From: Paenibacillus sp. USDA918EY
Lineage (GTDB): Bacteria > Bacillota > Bacilli > Paenibacillales > Paenibacillaceae
Length of the DNA: 64,000 bases
Direction: 5' to 3'
Assembly (NCBI RefSeq): GCF_009870825.1
Contig: NZ_WTWY01000006.1
Coordinates: 1-64,000 of the forward strand
Shown: positions 8,649-18,429 of the stretch, piece by piece
Layout: each line of letters begins with the position of its first letter
Numbering within the stretch: position 1 is the stretch's first letter
The notes under the pieces: model-generated
The model's database searches: none
What the model saw: only the letters and a program-made list of their open reading frames with translations
Told to the model about the DNA's origin: nothing
Program-made: the position numbers and the translations under genes

Positions 8649-10349
8649 GTGGCTAAAATCGGAATCGATCTGGGCACCTCCAACAGCCTTGTCGCTTATT
8701 GGAAAGAAGATGGCCCCGAAATCATCCCCAATTCGCTCGGAAATTCCTTGACGCCTTCGGTCGTCAGTCTGGATGAGAACGGCGAAATTTTGGTGGGCCA
8801 AATCGCAAAAGAAAGATTAATTACACATCCCCATCTCACCGTCTCGACTTTCAAACGGTATATGGGCACCGACAAGCAATACGAGCTTGGAAAATACATA
8901 TTTACTCCCGAGGATTTATCATCATTCGTATTGCGGTCATTAAAAGCGGATGCTGAAGCCCATTTAGGGGAAGAAGTTGACGAAGCGGTCATCAGCGTCC
9001 CCGCCTATTTCAATGATGCGCAGCGCAAAGCGACCTTGCGTGCTGCCATGCTTGCCGGACTGCATGTGGAACGGCTGATAAGCGAGCCGACCGCAGCAGC
9101 GATCTCCTATGGGCTGCATCAATATGACTCGGAAACCCGCTTCCTTGTTTTTGACTTGGGCGGCGGAACCTTTGACGTTTCCGTACTGGAGCTGTTTGAA
9201 GGAATTATGCAGGTACAATCGATCGCGGGAGATAACTATCTGGGCGGGGAGGATTTTACCGAGCTGCTGCTGTCCCATTTCGTCGAGTCGCAAGCGATCG
9301 ATTTTGCAAGCTTGCCCGGCAAGGCGAAATCCGCCTTATACAAACAAGCGGAGTTATGCAAGCTCGCCTTGGCAAATGGAAATACCGGAGAGATGGCGTT
9401 TGCCTTTGAAGGCCAAACCTACCGAACCAGCGTGAACCGGAACCAATATGAACAGCTTGCCGCCCAGCTTCTGCTGCGTCTGCGCAGTCCGATTGAACGG
9501 GCGCTTCGGGACGCCTCGCTAGTGCCGCAAGATCTCGATGCCGTCATCCTGATTGGCGGAGCTACACGAATGCCTGTCATCAAAACCGTCGTCAGCAAAA
9601 TGTTCGGCCGGCTCCCCTATTCGGAAATCAATCCCGACGAAGCCGTTGCGCTCGGAGCGGCTATTCAGGTGGCGCTCAAAGAACGGAATGCCGGCTTGCA
9701 GGAAATCATTTTGACGGATGTATGCCCGTTTACTTTGGGGACGGATGTCTCCAGGCAGATGGGGGATGGGAGTTACAGTCACGGACATTTTGATCCCATT
9801 ATTGAACGAAATACGCCGATCCCTGTAAGCAAAGTTAAAAGCTATGTCCCACTCCATGATCACCAGGACAAGATAAATATACTCGTTTACCAAGGCGAAA
9901 GCCGGAAGGTCGAAAATAACATCAAAATCGGGGAAATTGAAATTCCGATCCCACCTACCAAGGCAGGAAAAGAATCCGTTCAAGTACGATATACCTATGA
10001 CATCAATGGGGTCCTGGAAGTAGAGCTTACCGTCGAAAGCACAGGCCTGAAAAAATCGATGATTATCGAAAAAAATCCCGGTCAATCGACGCCCGAGCAA
10101 ATTCAGGCAAGACTTGAAGAGCTTAAGCATCTCAAAATTCATCCGCGGGACCGTAGCGAAAACCGCCTGCTTCTGGCTAGAGGCGAAAGGCTTTATGAGG
10201 AGTCACTAAATGAAAGACGTGAATATATCGCCGAGTTGATCATGGCATTCGAGCGTGTTCTCGCGACTCAAAATGAACAGGAAATCAAGAAAAAAGCTGC
10301 CCAATTCAAACAACAGCTCGATTCCCTTGAAAGGTGGATGGAGTTTTAA
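8649..10349 (+). CDS. hscC: HscC-like Hsp70 chaperone
   Basis: A 566-residue Hsp70, shorter than DnaK (~610) and close to E. coli HscC (~556). Nucleotide-binding motifs are intact: GIDLGTSNS at ~5-13, FDLGGGTFDVS at ~165, LIGGATRMP at ~300. The substrate-binding domain (~360-480) is present and the helical lid is short. It starts at GTG with an upstream GAGAGG. It is followed, with a TAATG overlap, by a J-domain/TPR protein and a DUF1266 protein, the same partner types found beside hscC in E. coli; this context decided the HscC call over DnaK. No CIRCE heat-shock operator is visible upstream. Confidence 0.85.
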   Translation: MAKIGIDLGTSNSLVAYWKEDGPEIIPNSLGNSLTPSVVSLDENGEILVGQIAKERLITHPHLTVSTFKRYMGTDKQYELGKYIFTPEDLSSFVLRSLKADAEAHLGEEVDEAVISVPAYFNDAQRKATLRAAMLAGLHVERLISEPTAAAISYGLHQYDSETRFLVFDLGGGTFDVSVLELFEGIMQVQSIAGDNYLGGEDFTELLLSHFVESQAIDFASLPGKAKSALYKQAELCKLALANGNTGEMAFAFEGQTYRTSVNRNQYEQLAAQLLLRLRSPIERALRDASLVPQDLDAVILIGGATRMPVIKTVVSKMFGRLPYSEINPDEAVALGAAIQVALKERNAGLQEIILTDVCPFTLGTDVSRQMGDGSYSHGHFDPIIERNTPIPVSKVKSYVPLHDHQDKINILVYQGESRKVENNIKIGEIEIPIPPTKAGKESVQVRYTYDINGVLEVELTVESTGLKKSMIIEKNPGQSTPEQIQARLEELKHLKIHPRDRSENRLLLARGERLYEESLNERREYIAELIMAFERVLATQNEQEIKKKAAQFKQQLDSLERWMEF

Positions 10350-13267
10350 TGACGATTTGGGAACGGCTTGGCATCCCTCCAACCCATGACGTCAAGGCTA
10401 TTAAACGTGCGTATGCCGAGCAGCTCAAAATCCACCATCCGGAGGACGATCCGCAAGGATATCAGGCGCTACGCGAGGCATTTGATGCAGCGTTATCGTT
10501 AGCCAAACGGCAGGCCATCCGGGAAGAAGCGGCTGCGGAAGCAGAGGATATATTGCATTTGCAATTGCAATCCGAAGAAGACAAAGAACGGCCGTTAGTA
10601 CCGCCGGAATCGCTTTTATTTCAAGCTCGTTCAGTCGAGTTTCCTGAGGAGGACGAAGACGCTGAAGCGCTGGAACCTCCTCCAAAATGGCCGCCGCATA
10701 TGAATGTTGATGCAGAAAATGCATCCCAACGCAGTCCCCGCACCATAGCGGATCTAATCGCAGCGGTAAATGCCTTATACGATCATTTTCCGTCACGGAT
10801 TTCGCCCGATAAATGGATCGAGCTGCTGAACTCCGAGGTGATGTGGAACATCGAATATAAGCTTGAGATCAGCAAGGAGCTGTTAGCCGTACTGCAAAAC
10901 CGCAGATACCTTCCGGCCGGGATTTGGAAGCTGCTCGAAAGCTATTTCCACTGGGAAGAATACATGCGGGAGTCGCCCGCATTTGATTGGGACCGCGGAG
11001 TTCAATCTTTTTTTGGTTACTATGTCAGACAGCTTCGGGAGCCGGGGCTTGGTTATGGGGCACTGCTTCATGCCGGGGAAATCGACATCGATGCCTTTTT
11101 GGAGAACCGTGATCAGGGGTATTTGGCTTTATTCCACAACGATCTTAATCAGGCGGAAAAACATTTGAAGCTTGCCTATTCGCTTTTTCCTGCGGATCCG
11201 GACCTGCTTCGCATGCTTGGGGAATATTATTTGCGTTTGCGGGAGTATTCATCGGCCCTTGCCTGTTATAATCATTTGATCAAGCTGCAACCTTCGAAAA
11301 TCAGCCATTATTTATATCGAGCATTAACATGGTATAACATGGGCAATTATGAGTATTCAGCCAAGGAATGTGTTTCCCTTGTTACTTCATACCCTGATCA
11401 TTACGAAGCTATGATTTTATTAGGATATTCCCTTAAAGAAGAAGGACTGAAAGAAAAAGGTTTACACTGGTTCCGAAAGGTTCTTGAGAAAACGGATAAA
11501 AATGAACGCTCACATCATAAATATCGAAAACAAGCTTTAAACGGAATATTTTATATCGATATCGAACTACCAATACCATATCTAAATCATGAAAACTTTG
11601 AGTCCGACTATAACATAAACCTTCAAAGTTCAACTGTTCAAGAATCGGAAGAATCCTTACTATCCCAACGCAGTCCCCGCACCATAGCGGATCTAATCGC
11701 AGCGGTAACTGCCTTATACGATCATTTTCCGTCACGGATTTCGCCCGATAAATGGATCGAGCTGCTGAACTCCGAGGTAATGTGGAACATCGAATATAAG
11801 CTTGAGATCAGCAAGGAGCTGTTAGCCGTACTGCAAAACCGCAGATACCTTCCGGCCGGGATTTGGAAGCTGCTCGAAAGCTATTTCCACTGGGAAGAAT
11901 ACATGCGGGAGTCGCCCGCATTTGATTGGGACCGCGGAGTTCAATCTTTTTTTGGTTACTATGTCAGACAGCTTCGGGAGCCGGGGCTTGGTTATGGGGC
12001 ACTGCTTCATGCCGGGGAAATCGACATCGATGCCTTTTTGGAGAACCGTGATCAGGGGTATTTGGCTTTATTCCACAACGATCTTAATCAGGCGGAAAAA
12101 CATTTGAAGCTTGCCTATTCGCTTTTTCCTGCGGATCCGGACCTGCTTCGTATGCTTGGGGAATATTATTTGCGTTTGCGGGAGCATGAAAAGGCATTAT
12201 CTTATGTGGACCATTTGATCCTGCTGATGCCGGATGAATTGGATGCTCAGTTGCGCCGGGCCCAAATCTTCTATGATTCCGGCCAATTCAGCCGCTCGCT
12301 CGAAGAATGCGAACTCATCATTTCGCGCAATCCCGATCATTATGAGGCTTGGATTTTGTCCGGGCAAAACCACAAGGCCCTTGGCGACCAACCACACGCG
12401 GAGGAACAATTTCACCATGCGCAGCAAATGGGCAAGCCTTCTTCGCAAGAACATAAGCCCAAGAAGAAAGTAAAACCAGGCAGGCTGTTTTTCAGAAAAC
12501 GCATCCTTGCGCATGTGCTGATCTGGATCATCAGCAGCGTATCATTGATCGGGTGTTATCATTTTTATGGATATTCAACAAGTCTTATGAAGCCGGTTCC
12601 CGCCGGCAATATACAAGCGTTGGAGCGAATGAAGGAACAAAGGTACACTTCGCTTACCCTGACGAAACTTAAGGATACGGGCATAGGCAAATACAAATTA
12701 GGTTCAGGCGAAGGTGAAGGCGAAGGCGAAGACGCTTATGTGTATCAAAATCAAGCTTATGCGTTTCGTCATTTTGTGGAGTACGGGGATGCTGCGGGAT
12801 ATTTTTACCTTGGGGAATTTGACGGGTACAACATGATTGTATTAAGCGCTGCCAGGCTTGATTTGGAAAATATGCAGCATAAAACGACCGTTCTGGGATA
12901 CGTTCATCCAGCAAGCAAGGAATTGCAAGCCGACGTCATCGAGATGCTCCAATGGAAGCCTGAACATCCGGAGGGGACGCCCGAAGCAGAGCTCGAGTTA
13001 TACACGAAAAGCTTGATAAAACACTTAAAACTCTTTCAGTTCGGATCTAAAACCAAGCCGATTACCAAACCGGTGAAACTGGAAATTTTTTCAAAATATA
13101 TCGAAGTCCGGGCTCCCATCAAAAATACCGAAACTTACCGCAATCTGCTCGCCGCTTTCATTGTCGTTGCATTGGCTTGGTTGTACAGCAGCTATATCCT
13201 CATCACCGAATTCAGAAGTAATTACCGGATGATTCGTTTCTACCAGAGGAAAGGAATGCAAACATGA
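10349..13267 (+). CDS. Large J-domain/TPR membrane protein, partner of HscC, with internal duplication
   Basis: About 972 residues from the ATG at 10349, which overlaps the hscC stop as TAATG; an upstream in-frame GTG is less likely. An N-terminal J-like domain (residues ~1-50) carries HPE instead of the canonical HPD. An acidic linker follows, then two almost identical blocks (~125-299 and ~438-612), each running into TPR helices. A transmembrane helix lies at ~710-730, then a soluble domain with an EGEGEGE run, and a second helix near the C-terminus (~945-965). The layout resembles DjlB/DjlC-type J proteins that partner HscC. The TPRs suggest client or partner binding at the membrane. Confidence 0.8.
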   Translation: MTIWERLGIPPTHDVKAIKRAYAEQLKIHHPEDDPQGYQALREAFDAALSLAKRQAIREEAAAEAEDILHLQLQSEEDKERPLVPPESLLFQARSVEFPEEDEDAEALEPPPKWPPHMNVDAENASQRSPRTIADLIAAVNALYDHFPSRISPDKWIELLNSEVMWNIEYKLEISKELLAVLQNRRYLPAGIWKLLESYFHWEEYMRESPAFDWDRGVQSFFGYYVRQLREPGLGYGALLHAGEIDIDAFLENRDQGYLALFHNDLNQAEKHLKLAYSLFPADPDLLRMLGEYYLRLREYSSALACYNHLIKLQPSKISHYLYRALTWYNMGNYEYSAKECVSLVTSYPDHYEAMILLGYSLKEEGLKEKGLHWFRKVLEKTDKNERSHHKYRKQALNGIFYIDIELPIPYLNHENFESDYNINLQSSTVQESEESLLSQRSPRTIADLIAAVTALYDHFPSRISPDKWIELLNSEVMWNIEYKLEISKELLAVLQNRRYLPAGIWKLLESYFHWEEYMRESPAFDWDRGVQSFFGYYVRQLREPGLGYGALLHAGEIDIDAFLENRDQGYLALFHNDLNQAEKHLKLAYSLFPADPDLLRMLGEYYLRLREHEKALSYVDHLILLMPDELDAQLRRAQIFYDSGQFSRSLEECELIISRNPDHYEAWILSGQNHKALGDQPHAEEQFHHAQQMGKPSSQEHKPKKKVKPGRLFFRKRILAHVLIWIISSVSLIGCYHFYGYSTSLMKPVPAGNIQALERMKEQRYTSLTLTKLKDTGIGKYKLGSGEGEGEGEDAYVYQNQAYAFRHFVEYGDAAGYFYLGEFDGYNMIVLSAARLDLENMQHKTTVLGYVHPASKELQADVIEMLQWKPEHPEGTPEAELELYTKSLIKHLKLFQFGSKTKPITKPVKLEIFSKYIEVRAPIKNTETYRNLLAAFIVVALAWLYSSYILITEFRSNYRMIRFYQRKGMQT
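10723..11245 (+). repeat. Direct repeat copy 1 (523 bp) within the J-domain/TPR gene
   Basis: Aligned by eye to 11662-12184, this copy differs at only three positions (10770, 10840 and 11212). The spacing is 939 bp, exactly 313 codons, so both copies are in frame. Confidence 0.95.
11662..12184 (+). repeat. Direct repeat copy 2 (523 bp) within the J-domain/TPR gene
   Basis: Second copy of the in-frame duplication. Identity drops off sharply at both ends: the flanking TPR segments after each copy are related but clearly diverged. Confidence 0.95.
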
Positions 13268-13905
13268 TTCGTAGACCATTGCTTAAAAAAACTGCCTTTT
13301 ACGATGAAATGACATCCGCACTTTTTGCGGCGGGTCCGGTTTTTGTCGAAGGCCTTTACAGCTATCGGGATATCTCTCTTAGTCCGAAGTCTGCTCTCTC
13401 CAACTGGATGCGATTATGGGGAATTTCCGATTCCGTAACCTATCAAGAAAAGCTGAGATGGCTTTTTTATAAAGGATACCGCTCCGAGTTCGATCAAATC
13501 TCGAATAGGTTGTCCATGCTGCCGCAGCAAGCCCGTCAAGAGTATATCCGCAGTCTTCCGGAACAAGAACAACCCAAATTCTTCTGCGTAAATCTGTTTA
13601 GGAACATGCTTACTTCTGCTGGTATCGCCGCTTTGGACTACGCTTTAATCATCGCTTTGTGCAAAGTCGTGACCAAAATCCATATAACCCGCTTCAAAGA
13701 TGCTCGTCCCTATAGCTTGGAGGCGGCCCAAATCGCGCAATCGAAATACCGGAGCTGGCATGAATATCAAACGGCGTGTATTGCGGGAGTCTATTTTGCC
13801 TCCCCTTTAGCCGACTTGGATGTATTACGGTTCAATTTCGCTCAAAAGCTGCTTGAAATATCCAATTTAGAACATTCCATCCGGTGGGACCAGCGGTTAA
13901 AGTAA
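13264..13905 (+). CDS. DUF1266 family protein
   Basis: A 213-residue soluble protein. It has the DUF1266 layout: an early W-x-I segment (RLWGISD), a middle helix with an aspartate in ALDYALI, and a C-terminal SWHEYQTACIAGVYF block. It overlaps the preceding J-protein stop by ATGA, so it is translationally coupled. E. coli YbeR and YbeU, encoded beside hscC, belong to the same family, which supports a shared pathway. The biochemical role is unknown. Confidence 0.75.
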   Translation: MIRRPLLKKTAFYDEMTSALFAAGPVFVEGLYSYRDISLSPKSALSNWMRLWGISDSVTYQEKLRWLFYKGYRSEFDQISNRLSMLPQQARQEYIRSLPEQEQPKFFCVNLFRNMLTSAGIAALDYALIIALCKVVTKIHITRFKDARPYSLEAAQIAQSKYRSWHEYQTACIAGVYFASPLADLDVLRFNFAQKLLEISNLEHSIRWDQRLK

Positions 13906-13933
13906 CCTATCGCGTCGCCAACGACGGCTTAAC

Positions 13934-13980
13934 AAACACTAATTCCCGTGACCAGCATCGGTCGCAGGAATTAGTGTTTT
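13934..13980. terminator. Bidirectional terminator between the two convergent chaperone units
   Basis: Long arms AACACTAATTCC / GGAATTAGTGTT with an inner TGACC/GGTCG stem, an A-rich left side and a TTTT right side. The right arm overlaps the last codons of the leftward lipoprotein gene. Confidence 0.85.
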
Positions 13981-14816
13981 CCGCTTTTTGAAAATTTTTT
14001 GAGTTCCGGATTCCTGATGAAAGGCAGCTCTAGCAAGTATTCATTCTTACGTTCATATTGAAAATCAAGTCCAAATGCCTTAATGCTGCTACTTACATGT
14101 ATAATAAATGAATCCGGACCGTCAAACTGAAAATACCCATGTGGCAAAATTTGGTATACCATCAGTTCCGTTTTGATGTAATCGATTTGTTCCTGCTTGC
14201 TTTTCATCAATGCAATGGCTTCAGGTGAAGAAGGCCATTTGATTGTCAAGTTCACGTCCATATCGGCAAACTGCTGTGCCAACGGATACAATTCTCTAAT
14301 CGCTGCGTCTATGTATTCAGAAGAAAGCTTGCTGCCATGCTTCAGATCCTTTTTGATTTTCTGCCATTTGGTATTCAGTTCCGTCAGGCAATCCAGATAA
14401 TACTGCAGATGATCGATTTCAAACAGCGCTTTATTCCGTTTGATGGCATGATCAGGATTACCGGGATACAAATCCGCCGCCTTTCCAAACAGATCCAAGG
14501 CTTCGTCCATCTTATGTGCCGCAATGGCCTCGTCTCCTTGGGCAATTAGCCGATTCGCCAAATCAATGATTTTTTGCGATTCCTTCCGTTTATACCGGGC
14601 ATTTTCATGGCTCGGATTCATTACCAAAACCTTATTATATATTTCCACCGCATGATCGTAACGCCCGGACCCTAGATCGCGATCGGCTTCGTCCATCAGC
14701 TTCTGCTCTTGAGCATCATGAACATCATCATCCCCGCAGCCTGACAATACCAACAAACTGCCTCCTATGGCAAAAGACAAAATAATACGGGCCCACTTCC
14801 CTTTTCGATTTTCCAC
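13971..14816 (-). CDS. TPR lipoprotein, function unknown
   Basis: A 281-residue protein with a signal peptide ending in a lipobox (LVLSGC, Cys ~27), so it should be anchored to the outer face of the membrane. Two or three TPR-like helical hairpins follow (~40-130), one with DHAVEIYNKVLVMNP, then a helical region and a C-terminal beta-rich part with no recognised family. It lies 37 bases after the upstream DUF1266 gene in the same direction, so it is probably the last gene of the leftward chaperone-related unit. Confidence 0.65.
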   Translation of the reverse strand: MENRKGKWARIILSFAIGGSLLVLSGCGDDDVHDAQEQKLMDEADRDLGSGRYDHAVEIYNKVLVMNPSHENARYKRKESQKIIDLANRLIAQGDEAIAAHKMDEALDLFGKAADLYPGNPDHAIKRNKALFEIDHLQYYLDCLTELNTKWQKIKKDLKHGSKLSSEYIDAAIRELYPLAQQFADMDVNLTIKWPSSPEAIALMKSKQEQIDYIKTELMVYQILPHGYFQFDGPDSFIIHVSSSIKAFGLDFQYERKNEYLLELPFIRNPELKKFSKSGKH

Positions 14817-14853
14817 AAATTAGATCCCCCTTTCATTGTTGATGTGGGAAGGA

Positions 14854-15495
14854 TTAATGCAGTTTTCGTTTGACCATGGGGCTGTCGCTGAAATTTAATA
14901 GTTGCATTAGACGGTTTTTCCGTTCTTTCATATTCAGGGATTGATCTCCAGAATACAATTCCAGTCCTGCAATGAAACCTGTACAATATTCATCCCAGTC
15001 GGCATAGGATTCCTGAGCCAGTCTTACCAGCTTGTTTACATAATTCCAGTGCTCATCTTTCGATAACCAACGAAGTTTATGGCCAATACAGCAGAAATGC
15101 ACTGCAAATGAGCAATCAAAAGCCGTTATACCGCCGGCAGGCAAACGCCGCAAATAACGATTAACGATAGTCAGGTCCCGCTGCTCTTTACGATCAGACA
15201 CCGATTTGATCTTCTGAATCCTCCCTTCTTCCGTCATTTGAATAAGCTTATAGTAAATAAATTTATAATCCAGACGTTTTCCGTCAGCAATAAGCCATTC
15301 AATCCGCTCCTTCAATTCCGCTGCATCTCTTATATTAAATTCATTCAGGATGGATGCGAGTTTCTGTTTGGTTTCGGAGTAAGCTGATTCTGGATTCATG
15401 ATATAATAATTCGCCTTATCTCCAGCAAAAACGAGAGAAACCATTGCATCTACATACTTTTGTAACTTCTCCCTCTCTTCAAAACTCATCGGCAT
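14854..15495 (-). CDS. DUF1266 family protein (second copy)
   Basis: About 213 residues. It shares the DUF1266 pattern with the protein at 13264: a central FDCSFAVHFCC helix and a C-terminal YADWDEYCTGFIAGLE block matching the SWHEY...CIAGV block. The start is set at ATG 15495, preceded by GGTGA; a TTG at 15516 is in frame but has no ribosome site. It follows the J-domain/TPR gene by about 25 bases. Two diverged J-protein/DUF1266 pairs therefore face each other in this locus. Confidence 0.7.
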   Translation of the reverse strand: MPMSFEEREKLQKYVDAMVSLVFAGDKANYYIMNPESAYSETKQKLASILNEFNIRDAAELKERIEWLIADGKRLDYKFIYYKLIQMTEEGRIQKIKSVSDRKEQRDLTIVNRYLRRLPAGGITAFDCSFAVHFCCIGHKLRWLSKDEHWNYVNKLVRLAQESYADWDEYCTGFIAGLELYSGDQSLNMKERKNRLMQLLNFSDSPMVKRKLH

Positions 15496-15519
15496 ATCGA
15501 ACCAATCACCTTTCAATAC

Positions 15520-17511
15520 TTAATAAAACCTCAAGTATCTCCTTATTCTGTTCAATCCAGCAATAAGAGAAATATAAAACAATAAAAGCAATGCAGTAAA
15601 AATATATATCATGAATGGAATAGACGGGAGCCGCTCGTTGTGACTTGAGCCATCACTTGAATCAATAATCTGGTCTGACAGGCGATAACTATCAAAATGC
15701 CCCGTAAACTTGCGCCACCTGTCTATCTCACCGAATATCCCTTGCGAAGGTTGAATATATCCCGTAATCTCTATTTCTACGGGCTTTTTTTCGTATATCT
15801 CAAGTGTTTGTTCATAATTCGCAAGAAAGATTAAAGCAGAATTCCCCATGCTTCCAACGCAATAATATCCGGAAATATTTTCTTTTTTCTCCGGTTTTCG
15901 TTGCAACAAATAGGTTTTTTTCCCTCCCTCACTGCCCCATTCAACGATTTGTATGCCTGTAAAAACAACATTTTTCAGTTTCAACCGGACCGCATTTCTG
16001 CCCTCAGGTACATTTTTCAGTTCCTCTTCTGTTGTCATTTCCGGGAGCGGCACCGGATGGATCATTTGCTTAACATAACCCCATGGTGATACCTCCACAT
16101 GATTGTTCCATGAAACGGCGATGGTGATATGCAAAACGATGAGAAAGAACAGCGTGATCCATTTGTTTGAAAGCAGCAGCCTGCCCGCAATTTTTAATCG
16201 GACATGTAAAGAGGGCCTGCTCCATTCTTTTATCAGTTTTTGCTTGGTTTCGCGCCGTTCTTTCCGCTTTAAATAAGGAATGTTGTCTTTCACGTATCGA
16301 TGTATTTTGGCCAACTGAATAACGGCATCGCTGTCATTCGGATTTATTTTTAAAATATGCTGGTATACTTCACGGGCAGCTTCGATCCGCTCCAACCGCA
16401 TATAACATTGACCTAACAAGGATAAAATCTCGATCTGGTCAGGGTTCTTTATTTTTATGCTTTCCAACATATCCAGAGCTTCAGTAAGCCGACCGATCTG
16501 AATCAAAATTCGGGCATGCTGAAGAACGGTCTCGTTATTATTTTCTACAGCATTTATATAGCGCTCGCATGCATCCAAGGCGTTCACCAAATTGCCGCAC
16601 TGCCTGTAAAACTCGATTTGCATCCATAACAAGTTGCGCTCCCCCGCAAAAATAGACATCGCTTCATTCAGCGCTTGTTCGGCTTCTTCCAACCGGCGGT
16701 AGAACCAGGCCTTTACAAAGGCTTCGCGACAACGGAAATAAGAATCATGATCCATATTTACCGTTGTCAACAGATCGGAATAGACAATTTCGGATGTAAA
16801 AAAATCGACTTTATAAATATAGGCATAAATCCTAGGGTATTTCTTCAAAAAAACATCCGGGTCTTCGGAAGCCAGCGATTTCCAATGAAAAGAGCCTTCA
16901 AGAAGCTCCCATATTTCGCTTGGCAAAAAATAGTGCTCATTCAGATATGCAAGGATTCGCTCATTTAGCAGACTTTGCATCTCCACCTTCCACAAAATAT
17001 CGCTATTAAGCAGTTCCAGCCAAAGCTCCGGATTACATCGTGAAGGAAAATCTGTGTATAAGGAGTCCAGCTTGTCCATGAATTCGTCAACACGTTCATT
17101 TACAGGTTTTTCCTGAGAGGTTTCCCCATGATGATACAATAAGTGGAACATTGGAGCCGAAGTCGGCGGCAAATCGTTTGATTCACTTTCACTGTATAGG
17201 TCGCTATCTGCTTCATCATATGTATCGATGTTTATATCATCATCGTCGTATACATTATCATCCTCATCGCTATCATTGCGTTCATGCTGCTCCTCTTGCT
17301 CATTAAAAAAAAGCAGGCTCTTCTGCTTCTGCCCAAAACCTCCCTTTTTCGCCAGCTTCAACGCTTCATCAAAAGCTTCACGAAGCCTCTGATACCCTGC
17401 CGGATCATCTTCGGGATGATGCTTTTTCAGCATGCTGGCATACGCTTTCCGAATTTGCGCAATATCATCGGTCGGTTCAATACCGAGGATTGACCATATA
17501 TTCAAACGCAC
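15520..17511 (-). CDS. J-domain/TPR membrane protein, paralogue of the 10349 gene
   Basis: A 663-residue protein. The J-like domain (residues ~5-52) again reads HHPEDDP rather than HPD and matches the other J protein closely. A very acidic Asp/Glu-rich linker follows (~70-110), then a helical region and TPRs up to ~residue 400. A transmembrane helix lies at ~450-470 and a second at the extreme C-terminus, with an extracytoplasmic beta-rich domain between. It lacks the long internal duplication of its paralogue. It starts at GTG after GGAGTGA. Its partner is presumably the HscC encoded in the opposite unit. Confidence 0.78.
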   Translation of the reverse strand: MRLNIWSILGIEPTDDIAQIRKAYASMLKKHHPEDDPAGYQRLREAFDEALKLAKKGGFGQKQKSLLFFNEQEEQHERNDSDEDDNVYDDDDINIDTYDEADSDLYSESESNDLPPTSAPMFHLLYHHGETSQEKPVNERVDEFMDKLDSLYTDFPSRCNPELWLELLNSDILWKVEMQSLLNERILAYLNEHYFLPSEIWELLEGSFHWKSLASEDPDVFLKKYPRIYAYIYKVDFFTSEIVYSDLLTTVNMDHDSYFRCREAFVKAWFYRRLEEAEQALNEAMSIFAGERNLLWMQIEFYRQCGNLVNALDACERYINAVENNNETVLQHARILIQIGRLTEALDMLESIKIKNPDQIEILSLLGQCYMRLERIEAAREVYQHILKINPNDSDAVIQLAKIHRYVKDNIPYLKRKERRETKQKLIKEWSRPSLHVRLKIAGRLLLSNKWITLFFLIVLHITIAVSWNNHVEVSPWGYVKQMIHPVPLPEMTTEEELKNVPEGRNAVRLKLKNVVFTGIQIVEWGSEGGKKTYLLQRKPEKKENISGYYCVGSMGNSALIFLANYEQTLEIYEKKPVEIEITGYIQPSQGIFGEIDRWRKFTGHFDSYRLSDQIIDSSDGSSHNERLPSIPFMIYIFTALLLLFYISLIAGLNRIRRYLRFY

Positions 17512-17660
17512 TCACTCCACCAGGTAGATATTTTTAGGAACTTCTGGTATTCTGTTTCATTACTACTAAATATATATTATCGGCAGATCATCTATTAATT
17601 TTTACCAAATTAGATGTATCGTTCCATTCGGAATAGAAAATAAAATGGAGGATTCCCCAA

Positions 17661-18335
17661 ATGAAAGCTCTATTAAAACATTCATGGAATATAAGCGAAC
17701 AGGATGCCATCCAATTGCAGCAGCAGCTAGCTCTGCAGGTGATTCACGAGGATTGCGGGACCCCGGTCGAATACGTTGCCGGCGTCGATGTGGCATACAG
17801 CAAACATAACGGCAATCTGGTCGCAGCTGTCGTGATTTTGAACGCAGACTCGCTCGAGCTCGTTGAATCCGCCACCGTTGAAGATACGGCCGCCTTCCCT
17901 TACATCCCCGGTTTATTTTCATTCAGGGAGCTCCCTCCGGTAATCAAAGCTTTCGAGAACATAAAAACGACGCCCCAACTGGTCGTCTGTGATGGACAAG
18001 GCTTGGCCCATCCAAGGCGGTTTGGATTAGCCAGCCATTTGGGCGTTCTGTTGGATATTTCTACGATCGGATGCGGCAAAACAAGGCTGATCGGCGATTT
18101 TACGGAGCCGGATTTGAAGAGGGGATCTTATGCTCCTTTGGTGGATCATGGCGAGGAGATCGGAAGCGTCCTGCGAACCCAGGAGGGAGTCAAACCTATT
18201 TTCGTATCCGTCGGGCATCGGATTTCGCTCGCAGCGGCCCGCGAGTGGATTTTGAAGCTTGCTCCCCGCTACCGTTTGCCGGAAACGACCCGCCAGGCGG
18301 ATCATCTAGTCAAAACGGTTTTAGGGAGAGGTTGA
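17661..18335 (+). CDS. nfi: Endonuclease V (deoxyinosine 3' endonuclease)
   Basis: A 224-residue DNA repair nuclease that cleaves one phosphodiester beyond deoxyinosine. The family motifs are intact: GVDVAYS with the catalytic aspartate, the PYIPG wedge (YIPG), CDGQGLAHPRRFGLASH with the second metal-binding aspartate, and the C-terminal GHRISL histidine segment. Length is normal. A GGAGGA ribosome site precedes the ATG. Confidence 0.95.
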   Translation: MKALLKHSWNISEQDAIQLQQQLALQVIHEDCGTPVEYVAGVDVAYSKHNGNLVAAVVILNADSLELVESATVEDTAAFPYIPGLFSFRELPPVIKAFENIKTTPQLVVCDGQGLAHPRRFGLASHLGVLLDISTIGCGKTRLIGDFTEPDLKRGSYAPLVDHGEEIGSVLRTQEGVKPIFVSVGHRISLAAAREWILKLAPRYRLPETTRQADHLVKTVLGRG

Positions 18336-18429
18336 GGCGGCGATCCGGGTTGGCCCCAGATCGGAGATTGCATGAGTAGTCCGCAGGATGTTAAGTTTGA
18401 ATTAATGGTAACGGAAGGGAGAGTTTGAC

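Noticed and set aside
10723..12184. Insertion sequence or transposon flanked by direct repeats
   Set aside because: No transposase or inverted repeats; both copies are coding sequence of the same gene in frame.
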